Assembly: GCA_948144175.1 (NCBI GenBank)
Contig: CANXME010000805.1
Span: 1 to 64,000, forward strand
DNA: 64,000 nt
From: Closterium sp. NIES-65
Lineage: Eukaryota; Streptophyta; Zygnematophyceae; Desmidiales; Closteriaceae
Reading direction: 5' to 3'
The notes under the pieces were generated by a model. It had not been told where the DNA came from. It saw only the letters and a list, made by a program, of their open reading frames with translations, and ran no database searches. Positions within the stretch are counted from its first letter, which is position 1. Each line of letters opens with the position of its first letter. This document shows, in pieces, positions 25,900 to 39,700 of this stretch. Both the position numbers and the translations under genes were made by a program.

Positions 25900-28800
25900 C
25901 GTGTACAAAATTGCAAGAACAAGGGCCTAGCGTGTGCAAAATTGCAAGAACAAGGGTCTAGCGTGTGCAAAATAGCAAGAACAAGGGCATAGCGTGTGCA
26001 AAATTGCAAGAACAAGGGTCTAGCGTGTGCAAAATAGCAAGAACAAGGGCCTAGCGTGTACAAAATTTCAAGAACAAGGGCCTAGCGTTTGCAAAATTGC
26101 AAGAACAAGGGTCTAGCGTGTGCAAAATAGCAAGAACGAGGGCCTAGCGTGTGCAAAATTGCAAGAACAAGGGCATAGCGTTTGCAACATTGCAAGAACA
26201 AGGGTCTAGCGTGTGCAAAATAGCAAGAACAAGGGCCTAGGGTGTGCAGATTGCAAGAACAAGGGCCTAGCGTGTGCAAAATTGCAAGAAGAAGGGCCTA
26301 GCGTGAAAATTTGCAAGAACAAGGGCCTAGCGTGCAAAATTGCAAGAACAAGGGCCTAGCGTGTGCAAAATTGCAACAACAAGGGCCTAGCGTGTGCAAA
26401 ATTGCAAGAACAAGGGCCTAGTGTGTGCAAAATTGCAAGAACAAGGGTCTAGCGTGTGCAAAATAGCAAGAACAAAGGCATAGCTTGTGCAAAATTGCAA
26501 GAACAAGGGTCTAGCGTGTGCAAAATAGCAAGAACAAGGGCCAAGCGTGTGCAAAATAGCGAAAACAAGGGCCGAGCATGTGCAAAATTGCAAGAACAAG
26601 GGCCTAGCGTGTGCAAAATAGCAAGAACAAGGACCTAGCGTGTGCAAAATTGCAAGAACAAGGGCCTAGCGTGTGCACAATTGCAAGAAGAAGGGCCTAG
26701 CGTGTGGAAAATTGCAAGAACAAGGGCCTAGCATGTGCAAAATTGCTAGAACAAGGGTCTAGCGTGTGCAAAATAGCAAGAACAAGGGCCTAGCGTGTGC
26801 AAAATAGCAAGAACAAGGCCCTAGCATGTGAAAATTTGCAAGAACAAGGGCCTAGCGTGCAAAATTGCAAGAACAAGGGCCTAGCGTGTGCAAAATTGCA
26901 ACAACAAGGGCCTAGCATGTGCAAAATTGCAAGAACAAGGGCCTAGTGGGTGCAAAATTGCAAGATAAAGGGTCTAGCGTGTGCAAAATAGCAAGAACAA
27001 AGGCATAGCTTGTGCAAAATTGCAAGAACAAGGGCCTAGCGTGTGCAAAATAGCAAGAACAAGGGCCTAGCGTGTGCAAACTTGCAAGAACAAGGGCCTA
27101 GCATGTGAAAAATTGCAAGAACAAGGGCCTAGCATGTGCAAAATAGCAAGAACAAGGGCCTAGCGTGTGCAAAATTGCAAGAACAAGGGCATAGCGTGTG
27201 CACAATTGCAAGAAGAAGGGCCTAGCGTGTGGAACATTGCAAGAACAAGGGCCTAGCATGTGCAACATTGCTAGAACAAGGGTCTAGCGTGTGCAAAATA
27301 GCAAAAACAAGGGCCTAGCGTGTGCAAAATTGCAAGAACAAGGCCCTAGCATGTGAAAAATTTGCAAGAACAAGGGCCTAGCGTGCAAAATTGCAAGAAC
27401 AAGGGCCTAGCGTGTGCAAAATTGCAACAACAAGGGCCTAGCTTGTGCAAAATTGCAAGAACAAGGGCCTAGTGTGTGCAAAATTGCAAGAACAAGGGTC
27501 TAGCGTGTGCAAAATAGCAAAAACAAAGGCATAGCTTGTGCAAAATTGCAAGAACAAGGGTCTAGCGTGTGCAAAATAGCAAGAACAAGGGCCTAGCGTG
27601 TGCAAACTTGCAAGAACAAGGGCATAGCGTGTGCAAAATTGCAAGAACAAGGGTCTAGCGTGTGCAAAATAGCAAGAACAAGGGCCTAGCGTGTACAAAA
27701 TTGCAACAACAAGGGCCTAGCGTGTGCAAAATTGCAAGAACAAGGGTCTAGCGTGTGCAAAATAGCAAGAACAAGGGCCTAGCGTGTGCAAAATTGCAAG
27801 AACAAGGGCATAGCGTGTGCAACATTGCAAGAACAAGCGTCTAGCGTGTGCAAAATAGCAAGAGCAAGGGCCTAGCGTGTGCAAAATTGCAAGAACAAGG
27901 GCCTAGCGTGTGCAAAATAGCAAGAACAAGAGCCGAGCATGTGCAAAATTGCAAGAACAAGGGCCTAGCGTGTGGAAAATAGCAAGAACAAGGGCCTAGC
28001 GTGTGCAAAATTGCAACAACAAGGGCCTAGCGTGTGCAAAATTGCAAGAACAAGGGCCTAGTGTGTGCAAAATTGCAAGAACAAGGGTCTAGCGAATGCA
28101 AAATAGCAAGAACAAAGGCATAGCTTGTGCAAAATTGCAAGAACAAGGGTCTAGCATGTGCAAAATAGCAAGAACAAGGGCCTAGCGTGTGCAAACTTGC
28201 AAGAACAAGGGCCTAGCGTATGCAAAATTGCAAAAACAAGGGCCTAGCGTGTGCAAAATAGCAAGAACAAGAGCCGAGCATGTGCAAAATTGCAAGAACA
28301 AGGGCCTAGCGTGTGCAAAATAGCAAGAACAAGAGCCGAGCATGTGCAAAATTGCAAGAACAAGGGTCTAGCGTGTGCAAAATAGCAAGAACAAGGGCCT
28401 AGCGTGTACAAAATTGCAAGAACAAGGGCCTAGCGTGTGCAAAATTGCAAAAACAAGGGTCTAGCGTGTGCAAAATAGCAAGAACAAGGGCCTAGCGTGT
28501 GCAATATTGCAAGAACAAGGTTCTAGCGTGTGCAAAATAGCAAGAACAAGGGCCTAGCGTGTACAAAATTGCAAGAACAAGGGCCTAGCGTGTGCAAAAT
28601 TGCAAGAACAAGGGCATAGCGTGTGCAATATTGCAAGAACAAGGTTCTAGCGTGTGCAAAATAGCAAGAACAAGGGCCTAGCGTGTACAAAATTGCAAGA
28701 ACAAGGGCCTAGCGTGTGCAAAATTGCAAGAACAAGGGTCTAGCGTGTGCAAAATAGCAAGAACAAGGGCATAGCGTGTGCAAAATTGCAAGAACAAGGG

Positions 28801-29900
28801 TCTAGCGTGTGCAAAATAGCAAGAACAAGGGCCTAGCGTGTACAAAATTTCAAGAACAAGGGCCTAGCGTTTGCAAAATTGCAAGAACAAGGGTCTAGCG
28901 TGTGCAAAATAGCAAGAACGAGGGCCTAGCGTGTGCAAAATTGCAAGAACAAGGGCATAGCGTTTGCAACATTGCAAGAACAAGGATCTAGCGTGTGCAA
29001 AATAGCAAGAACAAGGGCCTAGGGTGTGCAGATTGCAAGAACAAGGGCCTAGCGTGTGCAAAATTGCAAGAAGAAGGGCCTAGCGTGAAAATTTGCAAGA
29101 ACAAGGGCCTAGCGTGCAAAATTGCAAGAACAAGGGCCTAGCGTGTGCAAAATTGCAACAACAAGGGCCTAGCGTGTGCAAAATTGCAAGAACAAGGGCC
29201 TAGTGTGTGCAAAATTGCAAGAACAAGGGTCTAGCGTGTGCAAAATAGCAAGAACAAAGGCATAGCTTGTGCAAAATTGCAAGAACAAGGGTCTAGCGTG
29301 TGCAAAATAGCAAGAACAAGGGCCAAGCGTGTGCAAAATAGCGAAAACAAGGGCCGAGCATGTGCAAAATTGCAAGAACAAGGGCCTAGCGTGTGCAAAA
29401 TAGCAAGAACAAGGACCTAGCGTGTGCAAAATTGCAAGAACAAGGGCCTAGCGTGTGCACAATTGCAAGAAGAAGGGCCTAGCGTGTGGAAAATTGCAAG
29501 AACAAGGGCCTAGCATGTGCAAAATTGCTAGAACAAGGGTCTAGCGTGTGCAAAATAGCAAGAACAAGGGCCTAGCGTGTGCAAAATAGCAAGAACAAGG
29601 CCCTAGCATGTGAAAATTTGCAAGAACAAGGGCCTAGCGTGCAAAATTGCAAGAACAAGGGCCTAGCGTGTGCAAAATTGCAACAACAAGGGCCTAGCAT
29701 GTGCAAAATTGCAAGAACAAGGGCCTAGTGGGTGCAAAATTGCAAGATAAAGGGTCTAGCGTGTGCAAAATAGCAAGAACAAAGGCATAGCTTGTGCAAA
29801 ATTGCAAGAACAAGGGTCTAGCGTGTGCAAAATAGCAAGAACAAGGGCCTAGCGTGTGCAAACTTGCAAGAACAAGGGCCTAGCATGTGCAAAATTGCAA
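25900..29900 (+). repeat. Mosaic with repeated segments 2782 bp apart in array B
   Basis: A run with rare variants (AAGAACGAGG, GGGTGTGCAGATTGC, GTGCAAAATAGCGAAAAC) around 26.08-26.65 kb recurs 2782 bp downstream around 28.86-29.43 kb. Between them, about 27.19-28.35 kb matches part of the 1731-bp unit family (27438 corresponds to 23974). An older relative of the same run lies near 7.9-8.5 kb (7907 corresponds to 26082 and 8212 to 26387, both 18175 bp away). The region is therefore a patchwork of at least two higher-order families. Confidence 0.75.
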
Positions 29901-30371
29901 GAACAAGGGCCTAGCGTGTGCAAAATAGCAAGAACAAGGGCCTAGCGTGTGCAAAATTGCAAGAACAAGGGCATAGCGTGTGCAAAATTGCAAGAACAAG
30001 GGTCTTGCGTGTGCAAAATAGCAAGAACAAGGGCCTAGCGTGTACAAAATTGCAAGAACAAGGGCCTAGCGTGTGCAAAATTGCAAGAACAAGGGTCTAG
30101 CGTGTGCAAAATAGCAAGAACAAGGGCCTAGCGTGTGCAAACTTGCAAGAACAAGGGCCTAGCATGTGCAAAATTGCAAGAACAAGGGCCTAGCGTGTGC
30201 AAAATAGCAAGAACAAGGGCCTAGCGTGTGCAAAATTGCAAGAACAAGGGCATAGCGTGTGCAAAATTGCAAGAACAAGGGTCTTGCGTGTGCAAAATAG
30301 CAAGAACAAGGGCCTAGCGTGTACAAAATTGCAAGAACAAGGGCCTAGCGTGTGCAAAATTGCAAGAACAA
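29814..30371 (+). repeat. 279-bp (9-monomer) tandem duplication within array B
   Basis: Nine monomers from about 29814 to 30092 are repeated at once in about 30093-30371. They include the distinctive GGTCTTGCGTG variant and the TGTACAAAATT unit in the same order. The 279-bp spacing equals 9 times 31 bp. Confidence 0.85.
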
Positions 30372-31041
30372 GGGTCTAGCGTCTGCAAAATAGCAAGAAC
30401 AATGGCCTAACGTGTGCAAAATTGCAAGAACAAGGGCATAGCGTGTGCAACATTGCAAGAACAAGGGCCTAGCGTGTGCAAAAATGCAAGAACAAGGGCC
30501 TACCATGTGAAAAATTGCAAGAACAAGGGTCTACCGTGTGCAAAATAGCAAGAACAAGGGCCTAGCGTGTGCAAATTTGCAAGAACAAGGGCCTAGCGTG
30601 TGCAAAATTGCAAGAACAAGGGTCTAGCGTGTGCAAAATAGCAAGAACAAGGGCATAGCGTGTGCAAAATTGCAAGAACAAGGGTCTAGCGTGTGCAAAA
30701 TAGCAAGAACAAGATCCTAGCGTGTGCAAAATTGCAAGAGCAAGGGCCTAGCGTGTGCAAGATTGCAAGAACAAGGGTCTAGCGTATGCAAAATAGCAAG
30801 AACAAGGGCCTAGCGTGTGCAAAATTGCAAGAACAAGGGCATAGCGTGTGCAACATAGCAAGAACAAGGGTCTAACATGTGCAAAATAGCAAGAACAAGG
30901 GCCTAGCGTGTGCAAAATTGCAAGAACAAGGGCCTAGCGTGTGCAAAATTGCAAGAACAAGGGCCTAGCGTGTGCAAAAATGCAAGAACAAGGGCCTACC
31001 ATGTGCAAAATTGCAAGAACAAGGACCTAGCGTGTGCAAAA

Positions 31042-34000
31042 CGTGGACGTGGACGTGGACGTGGACGTGGACATGGACGTAGTCGTGGACGTGGACGTGG
31101 ACGTGGACGTGGACGTGGACATGGACGTGGACGTGGACGTGGACATGGACGTGGACGTGGACATGGATGGGACGTGGACAAGGACGTGGACGTGGACGTG
31201 GACGTCGACATGGACGTAGACGTGGACGTGGACGTGGACATGGACGTGGACGTGGACGTGGACGTGGAGATGGACGTAGACGTGGACATGGACGTGGACG
31301 TGGACGTGGAAGTGGACGTGGCTGGGACGTGGACATGGACGTGGACGTGGACATAGACGTGGACGTGGACGTGGACGTGGACGTGGACGCGGACGTGGAC
31401 ATGGACGTGGACATGGACGTGGACGTGGACGTGGACATGGACGTGGACGTGGACGAGGACGTGGACGTGGACGTGGACGTGGACGTGGACATGGACGTGG
31501 ACATGGAAGTGGACATGGACGTGGACGTGGACGTGCACGTGGACGTGGACGTGGACATGGACGTGGACGTGGACGTGCACGTGGACGTGGACGTGGACGT
31601 GGACGTGGACGTGGACATGGACGTGGACTTGGACGTGGAGGTGAACGTGGACGTGGACGTGGACGTGGACGTGGACGTGGACATGGACGTGGACGTGGAC
31701 GTGGACGTGGACGTGGACGTGGACATGGACGTCGACGTGGACGTGGACGTGGACGTGGACGTGGACATGGACGTGGACATGGACGTGGACATGGACGTGG
31801 ACATGGACGTGGACGTGGACGTAGACGTGGACGTGGACATGGACATGGACGTGGACGTGGACGTGGTCGTGGACATGGACGTGGACATGGACGTGGACAT
31901 GGACGTGGACATGGACGTGGACGTGGACATGGACGTGGACATGGACGTGGACATGGACGTGGACATGGACGTGGACGTGGACGTAGACGTGGACGTGGAC
32001 ATGGACATGGACGTGGACGTGGACGTGGACGTGGATATGGACGTGGACGTGGACATGGACGTGGATGTGGACGTTGACGTGGACGTGGACGTGGAAATGG
32101 AGGTGGACGTGGACCTGGACGTGGAAATGGAGGTGGACGTGGACCTGGACGTGGACGTGGACAGGGACGTGGACATGGTCGTGGACGTGGACAGGGACGT
32201 GGACTTGGACATGGACGTGGACATGGACGTGGACATGGACGTGGACGTGGACGTGGACGTGGACATGGACGAGGACATGGAGATGGACGTGGACATGGAC
32301 GTGGACATGGACGTGGACATGGACGTGGACGTGGTCGTGGACGTGGACGTGGACGTGGACATGGACATGGACGTGGACGTAGACGTGGACGTGGACGTGG
32401 ACATGGACGTGGACGTGGACGTGGACGGGGACGTGGACGTGGACGTTTACGTGGACATGGACGTGGACGTGGACATGGACGTGGACGTGGACGCGGACAT
32501 GGACGTGGACATGGACGTGGACGTGGACGTGGACATGGACGCGGACATAGACGCGGACGCGAACATGGACGCGGACATGGACGCGGACGCGGACATGGAC
32601 ATGGTCCTGGACGTGGACGTCGACGTGGACGTGGACATGGTCGTGGACGTGGACGTGGATGTGGACGTGGACGTGGTCGTGGACGTGGTCGTGGACGTGG
32701 ACGTGGATGTGGACGTGGTCGTGGACGTGGACGTGGACGTGGACGTGGACGTGGACGTGGACGTGGACATGGACGTGGACATGGACGTGGACGTGTACGT
32801 GGACGTGGACATGGACATGGACGTGGAAGTGGAAGTGGACGTGGACATGGACGTGGAAGTGGACGTGGACGTGGACGTGGACATGGACGTGGACGTGGAC
32901 GTCGACGTGGACATGGACGTGGACGTGGACGTGGACGTGGACGTGGACGTGGACATGGACGTGGACGTGGACGTGGATGTGGACGTGGACGTGGACGTGG
33001 ACATGAACGTGGACGTGGACGTGGACGTGGACGTGGTCATGGACGTGGACGTGGACGTGGACGTCGACGTGGACGTGGACGTGGACGAGGACGCGAACGT
33101 GGACGTGGACGTGGACGTGGTCGTGGACGTCGACGTGGACGTGGACGTGGACCTCGACGTGGACATGGACGTGGACGTGGACATGGACGTGGACATGGAC
33201 GTGGACGTGGATATGGACGTGGACATGGACGTGGACGTGGACGTGGACGTGGACGTGGTCGTGGACGTGGATGTGGACGTGGACATGGACGTGGACGTGG
33301 ACGTGGACGTCAACGTGGACGTGGACGTGGACATGGACGGGACGTGGACGTGGACGTGGACATGGACGTGGACGTGGACGTGGACATAGACGTGGACGTG
33401 GACATGGACGTGGACGTGGACTTGGACGTGGACATGGTCGTGGACGTGGACCTGGACGTGGACGTGGACATGGATGTGGACACGGTCGTGGACGTGGACG
33501 TGGACGTGGACGTGGACGTCGACGTGGACATGGACGTGGACGTAGACGTGGACGTGGACGTAGACGTGGACATGGTCGTGGACGTGGACGTGGAAGTGGA
33601 CGTGGTCGTGGTCGTGGTCGTGGACATGGACGTGGACGTGGACGTAGACGTGGACGTGGACGTCGACGTGGACGTGGTCGTGGACGTGGACGTGAACGTA
33701 GACTTGGACGTGGACGTGGACGTGGACATGGACGTGGACAGGGAAGTGGACGTGGACGTGGACGTGGACATGGAAGTGGACATGGACATGGACGTGGACG
33801 TGGACGTGGTCGTGGACATGGACGTGGACGTGGACATGGACGTGGACGTGGACGTGGACGTGGACGTAGACGTGGACGTGGACAAGGACGTGGACGTGGA
33901 CGTGGACGTGGACGTGGACGTGGACGTGGACGTGGACGTGGACGTGAACGTGGACGTGGACGTGGACATGGACGTGGACATGGACGTGGACATGGACGTG

Positions 34001-36787
34001 AACGTGGACGTGGACGTGGACGTGGACGTGGACATGGACGTGGACGTGGACGTGCACGTGGACGTGGACGTGGACGTGGACGTGGACATGGACGTGGACT
34101 TGGACGTGGAGGTGAACGTGGACGTGGACGTGGACGTGGACGTGGACGTGGACATGGACGTGGACGTGGACGTGGACGTGGACGTGGACGTGGACATGGA
34201 CGTCGACGTGGACGTGGACGTGGACGTGGACGTGGACGTGGACATGGACGTGGACATGGACGTGGACATGGACATGGACGTGGACGTGGACGTGGACGTA
34301 GACGTGGACGTGGACATGGACATGGACGTGGACGTGGACGTGGACGTGGTCGTGGACGTGGACGTGGACGTGGACGTTGACGTCGACATGGACGTGGACG
34401 TGGACGTGGACGTGGACGTGGACGTGGAAATGGAGGTGGACGTGGACCTGGACGTAGACGTGGACGTTGACGTGGACATGGTCGTGGACGTGGACAGGGA
34501 CGTGGACTTGGACGTTGACGTCGACATGGACGTGGACGTGGACATGGATGTGGACGTGGACGTGGACATGGACGTGGACATGGAGATGGACGTGGACATG
34601 GACATGGACGTGGACATGGACGTGGACATGGACGTGGACGTGGTCGTGGACGTGGACGTGGACGTGGACATGGACATGGACGTGGACGTGGACGTAGACG
34701 TGGACGTGGACGTGGACATGGACGTGGACGTGGACGTGGACGTGGACGGGGACGTGGACGTGGACGTTTATGTGGACATGGACGTGGACGTGAACATGGA
34801 CGTGGACGTGGACGCGGACATGGACGTGGACATGGACGTGGACGTGGACGTGGACATGGACGCGGACATAGACGCGGACGCGAACATGGACGCGGACATG
34901 GACGCGGACGCAGACATGGACATGGTCCTGGACGTGGACGTCGACGTGGACGTGGACGTGGTCGTGGACGTGGACGTGGATGTGGACGTGGACGTGGTCG
35001 TGGACGTGGTCGTGGATGTGGTCGTGGATGTGGACGTGGTCGTGGACGTGGACGTGGACGTGGACGTGGACGTGGACGTGGACGTGGACGTGGACATGGA
35101 CGTGGACATGGACGTGGACGTGTACGTGGACGTGGACATGGACATGGACGTGGAAGTGGAAGTGGACGTGGACATGGACGTGGAAGTGGACGTGGACGTG
35201 GACATGGACGTGGACGTGGACGTCGACGTGGACATGGACGTGGACGTGGACGTGGACATGGACGTGGACGTGGACGTGGACGTGGACGTGGACGTGGACG
35301 TGGACATGGACGTGGACGTGGACGTGGACGTGGACGTGGTCGTGGACGTGGACGTGGACGTGGACGTCGACGTGGACGTGGACGTGGACGTGGACGTGGA
35401 CGTGGACGTGGTCGTGGACGTCGACGTGGACGTGGACGTGGACGTCGACGTGGACATGGACGTGGACGTGGACATGGACGTGGACATGGACGTGGACGTG
35501 GATATGGACGTGGACATGGACGTGGACGTGGAGGTGGACGTGGATATGGACATGGACGTGGATGTGGACATGGACGTGGACGTGGACAGGGACGTGGACG
35601 TGGACGTTGACGTCGACATGGACGTGGACGTGGACATGGACGTGGACGTGGACGTGGACGTGGACATGGACGTGGACATGGAGATGGACGTGGACATGGA
35701 CATGGACGTGGACATGGACGTGGACGTGGACGTGGACGTGGACGTGGTCGTGGACGTGGACGTGGACGTGGACGTCGACGTGGACGTGGACGTAGACGTA
35801 GACGTGGACGTGGACATGGACGTGGACGTGGACGTGGACGTGGACGGGGACGTGGACGTGGACGTTTACGTGGACATGGACGTGGACGTGGACATGGACG
35901 TGGACGTGGACGTGGACCCGGACATGGACGTGGACATGGACGTGGACGTGGACGTGGACATGGACGCGGACATAGACGCGGACGCGGACATGGACGCGGA
36001 CATGGACGCGGACGCGGACATGGACATGGTCCTGGACGTGGACGTCGACGTGGACGTGGACGTGGTTGTGGACGTGGACGTGGATGTGGACGTGGACGTG
36101 GTCGTGGACGTGGACGTGGACGTGGACGTGGACGTGGACGTGCACGTGGACGTGAACGTGGACGTGGACGTGGACGTGGACGTGGACATGGACGTGGAAG
36201 TGGACATGGACATGGACGTGGAAGTGGACGTGGACGTGGACGTGGACGTGGACGTGGACATGGACGTGGACATGGATGTGGACGTGGACGTGGACGTGGA
36301 CGTGGACGTGGACGTGGACGTGGACATGGACGTCGACGTGGACGTGGACGTGGTCGTGGACGTGGACGTGGATGTGGACATGGACGTCGACGTGGACGTG
36401 GACGTGGACATGGACGTGGACGTGGACGTGGACGTGGTCGTGGACGTGGACGTGGACATAGACGTGGACGTGGACGTGGACATGGACGTGGACGTGGACG
36501 TGGACGTGGACATGGACGTGGACGTGGACCTAGACGTGGACGTGGACGTGGACGTGGACATGGTCGTGGACGTGGACCTGTACGTGGACGTGGACGTGGA
36601 CGTGGATGTGGACGTGGACGTGGACATGGACGTGGACGTGGACATGGACGTGGACGTGGACGTGGAGAGGGACGTGGACGTGGACGTGGACGTCGACATG
36701 GACGTGGACGGGGACGTGGACGTGGACAGGGACGTGGACGTGGACGTGGTCGTGGACGTGGACGTGGACGTGGACGTGGACATGTAG
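31042..36787 (+). repeat. GTGGAC hexamer array, plain domain (array C, left)
   Basis: Starts directly after the last AAAA of the 31-bp array at 31041. The unit is GTGGAC, most often varied to ATGGAC, CGGAC, GTCGAC, GTAGAC or GTGGTC. No unit contains a stop, so all six frames stay open for long stretches and give dipeptide runs (Val-Asp, Arg-Gly/His, Trp-Thr on plus; Ser-Thr, His-Val, Arg-Pro on minus). These are predictable products of the repeat, not genes. A GCGGACATAG-centred cassette recurs at 32541, 34862 and 35966 (spacings 2321 and 1104 bp), showing higher-order duplication. The GAGGACTTG punctuation of the right-hand domain is absent here. Confidence 0.95.
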
Positions 36788-39700
36788 GTGGACGTGGACG
36801 TGAACATGGACGTGGAGGACGTGGACGTTGACGTGGACGTGGACATGGACGTGGTCATGGACGTGGAGGACTTGGACGTGGACGTGGACGTGGACGTGGA
36901 CATGGACGTGGTCGTGGACGTGGACGTAGACGTGGACGTGGACCTGGACGTGGACTTGGACGTGGACGTGGACGTGGACATGGACGTGGACGTGGACGTG
37001 GATATGGACGTGGACATGGACGTGGACGTGGACGTGGACATGGACGTGGACGTGGAAGTCGACATGGACGTGGACGTGGAGGTGGACGTGGACTTGGACG
37101 TGGACGTGGACGTGGACATGGACGTAGACGTGGACGTGGACGTGGATGTGGACGTTGTCGTGGACGTGGACGTGGACGTGGACGTTGTCGTGGACGTGGA
37201 CGTGGACGTGGTCGTGGACATGGACGTGGACATGGTCGTAGACGTGGACGTGGACGTGGAGGACTTGAACGTGGACTGGACGTGGACGTGGACGTGGACG
37301 TCGATGTGGACATGGACGTGGACGTGGACGTGGACGTGGACATGGACGTGGACGTGGACGTGGACATGGATGTGGACGTGGACATGGACGTGGACGTGGA
37401 CGTGGACGTGGACGTGGACGTGGTTGTGGACGTGGACGTGGACGTGGACGTGGACGTGGACATGGACGTGGACATGGACGTGGACGTGGACGTGGTCGTG
37501 GACGTGGACGTGGACATGGACGTGGACGTGGACGTGGAGGACTTGAACGTGGACTGGACGTGGATGTGGACGTGGACGTCAACGTGGACATGGACGTGGA
37601 CATAGACGTGAACGTGGACGTGGACATGGTCGTGGACGTGGATGTGGAGGACTTGGACGTGGACATGGACGTGGACGTGGACGTGGACGTGGACATGGAC
37701 GTGGACGTGGACGTGGACGTGGACGTCGATATGGACGTGGACATGGACGTGGACGTGGACGTGGACGTGGACATGGACGTGGACGTGGAAGTGGACGTGG
37801 ACGTGGTCGTGGACGTCGACATGGACGTGGACATGGAGGTGGACGTGGACGTGGAAGACTTGAACGTGGACTGGACGTGGACGTGGACGTGGACGTGAAC
37901 GTCGACGTGGACATGGACCTGGACGTGGACGTGGACGTGAACATGGACGTGGACATGGACGTGGACGTGGACGTGGACGTGAACATGGACGTGGACGTGG
38001 ACGTGGACATGAACGTGGACGTGGACATGGACGTGGACATGGACGTAGACGTGGACGTGGACATGGAGGTGGACGTGGAGGTGGACATGGACGTGGACGA
38101 GGACGTGGACATGGACGTGGACGTGGACGTGGATGTGGATGTGGACGTGGAGATGGACGTGGACGTGGACGTGGACAAGGACGTGGACGTGGACGTGGAC
38201 GTCGACCTGGACGTGGACGTGGACATGGACGTGGACGTGGACAGGGACGTGGACGTAGACATGGACGTGGACGTGGACAGGGACGTGGACGTCGACATGG
38301 ACGTGGACGTGGACGTGGACGTGGACGTGGACGTGGACGTGGACGTGGACCTAGACCTGGACGTGGACGTGGACATGGACGTGGACGTGGACGTGGACGT
38401 GGTCGTGGACGTGGACGTGGACATGGACGTGGACGTGGACGTGGACGTGGACGTGGGCGTGGTTGTGGACGTGGACGTGGACGTGGACGTGGACGTGGAC
38501 GTGGACGTGGACGTGGACGTGGACGTGGACGTGGACGTGGTCGTGGACGTGGACGTGGACGTGGACGTGGACATATAGGTGGACGTGGACGTGAACATGG
38601 ACGTGGAGGACGTGGACGTTGACGTGGTCTTGGATATGGACGTGGTCGTGGACGTGGAGGACTTGGACGTGGACGTGGACATGGACGTGGACATGGACGT
38701 GGTCGTGGACGTGGACGTAGACGTGGACGTGGACCCGGACGTGGACTTGGACGTGGACGTGGACGTGGACATGGACGTGGACGTGGACGTGGACGTGGAT
38801 ATGGACGTGGACATGGACGTGGACGTGGACGTGGACATGGACGTGGACGTGGACGTGGACGTCGACATGGACTTTGACGTGGAGGTGAACGTGGACGTGG
38901 ACGTGGACGTGGACGTGGACGTGGACGTGGACATGGACGTGGACGTGGACGTGGACGTGGATGTGGACGTTGTCGTGGACGTGGACGTGGACGTTGTCGT
39001 GGACGTGGACGTGGACATGGTCGTCGACGTGGACGTGGACATGGAGGACTTGAACGTGGACTGGACGTGGACGTGGACGTGGCCGTCGACGTGGACATGG
39101 ACGTGGACGTGGACGTGGACATGGACGTGGATTTGGACGTGGACATGGACGTGGACGTGGACGTGGACATGGACATGGATGTGGACATGGACGTGGACGT
39201 GGACGTGGACGTGGACATGGACATGGACGTGCACGTGGACGTGGACGTGGTTGTGGACGTGGACGTGGACGTGGACGTGGACATGGACGTGGACGTGGAC
39301 GTGGACGTGGACGTGGACGTGGTCGTGGACGTGGACGTGGAGGACTTGAACGTGGACTGGACGTGGACGTGGACGTGGACGTGGACGTCAACGTGGACAT
39401 GGACGTGGACGAGGACGTGGACATGGACGTGGACGTGGACGTGGACGTGGACGTGGATGTGGAGGACTTGGACGTGGACATGGACGTGGATGTGGACGTG
39501 GACATGGACGTGGACGTGATCGTGGACGTGAACGTGGACGTGGACGTGGACATGGATGTGGACGTGGACGTGGACGTGGATATGGACGTGGACATGGACG
39601 TGGACATGGACGTGGACGTGGACATGGACATGGACGTGGACAGGGACGTGGACGTGGACGTCGACATGGACGTGGACATGGAGGTGGACGTGGACATGGA

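Larger units (their letters stand above)
4846..31041 (+). repeat. 31-bp satellite array, forward orientation (array B)
   Basis: About 26 kb of a 31-bp monomer whose landmarks are GCAAGAACAAGGG, a CCTAG/TCTAG/CATAG box, CGTGTGCAAAA, and then TT or TA before the next GC. About 840 units follow each other without spacers. Two main monomer types alternate irregularly (AAAATTGC and AAAATAGC). Shortened units lacking TGT (GCGTGCAAAATT) or reading GCGTGAAAATTT recur at fixed places in larger blocks. Every plus-strand unit carries TAG, so frames close about every three units and only peptides of up to about 86 residues arise, none credible. Size and homogeneity suit a centromeric, pericentromeric or subtelomeric satellite, but location cannot be told from sequence alone. 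No gene or unique sequence is seen inside. Confidence 0.97.

Noticed and set aside
4846-31041. Array of 31-bp direct repeats resembling CRISPR repeats in length
   Set aside because: Units are contiguous with no spacers, there are no cas genes, and the context is eukaryotic.
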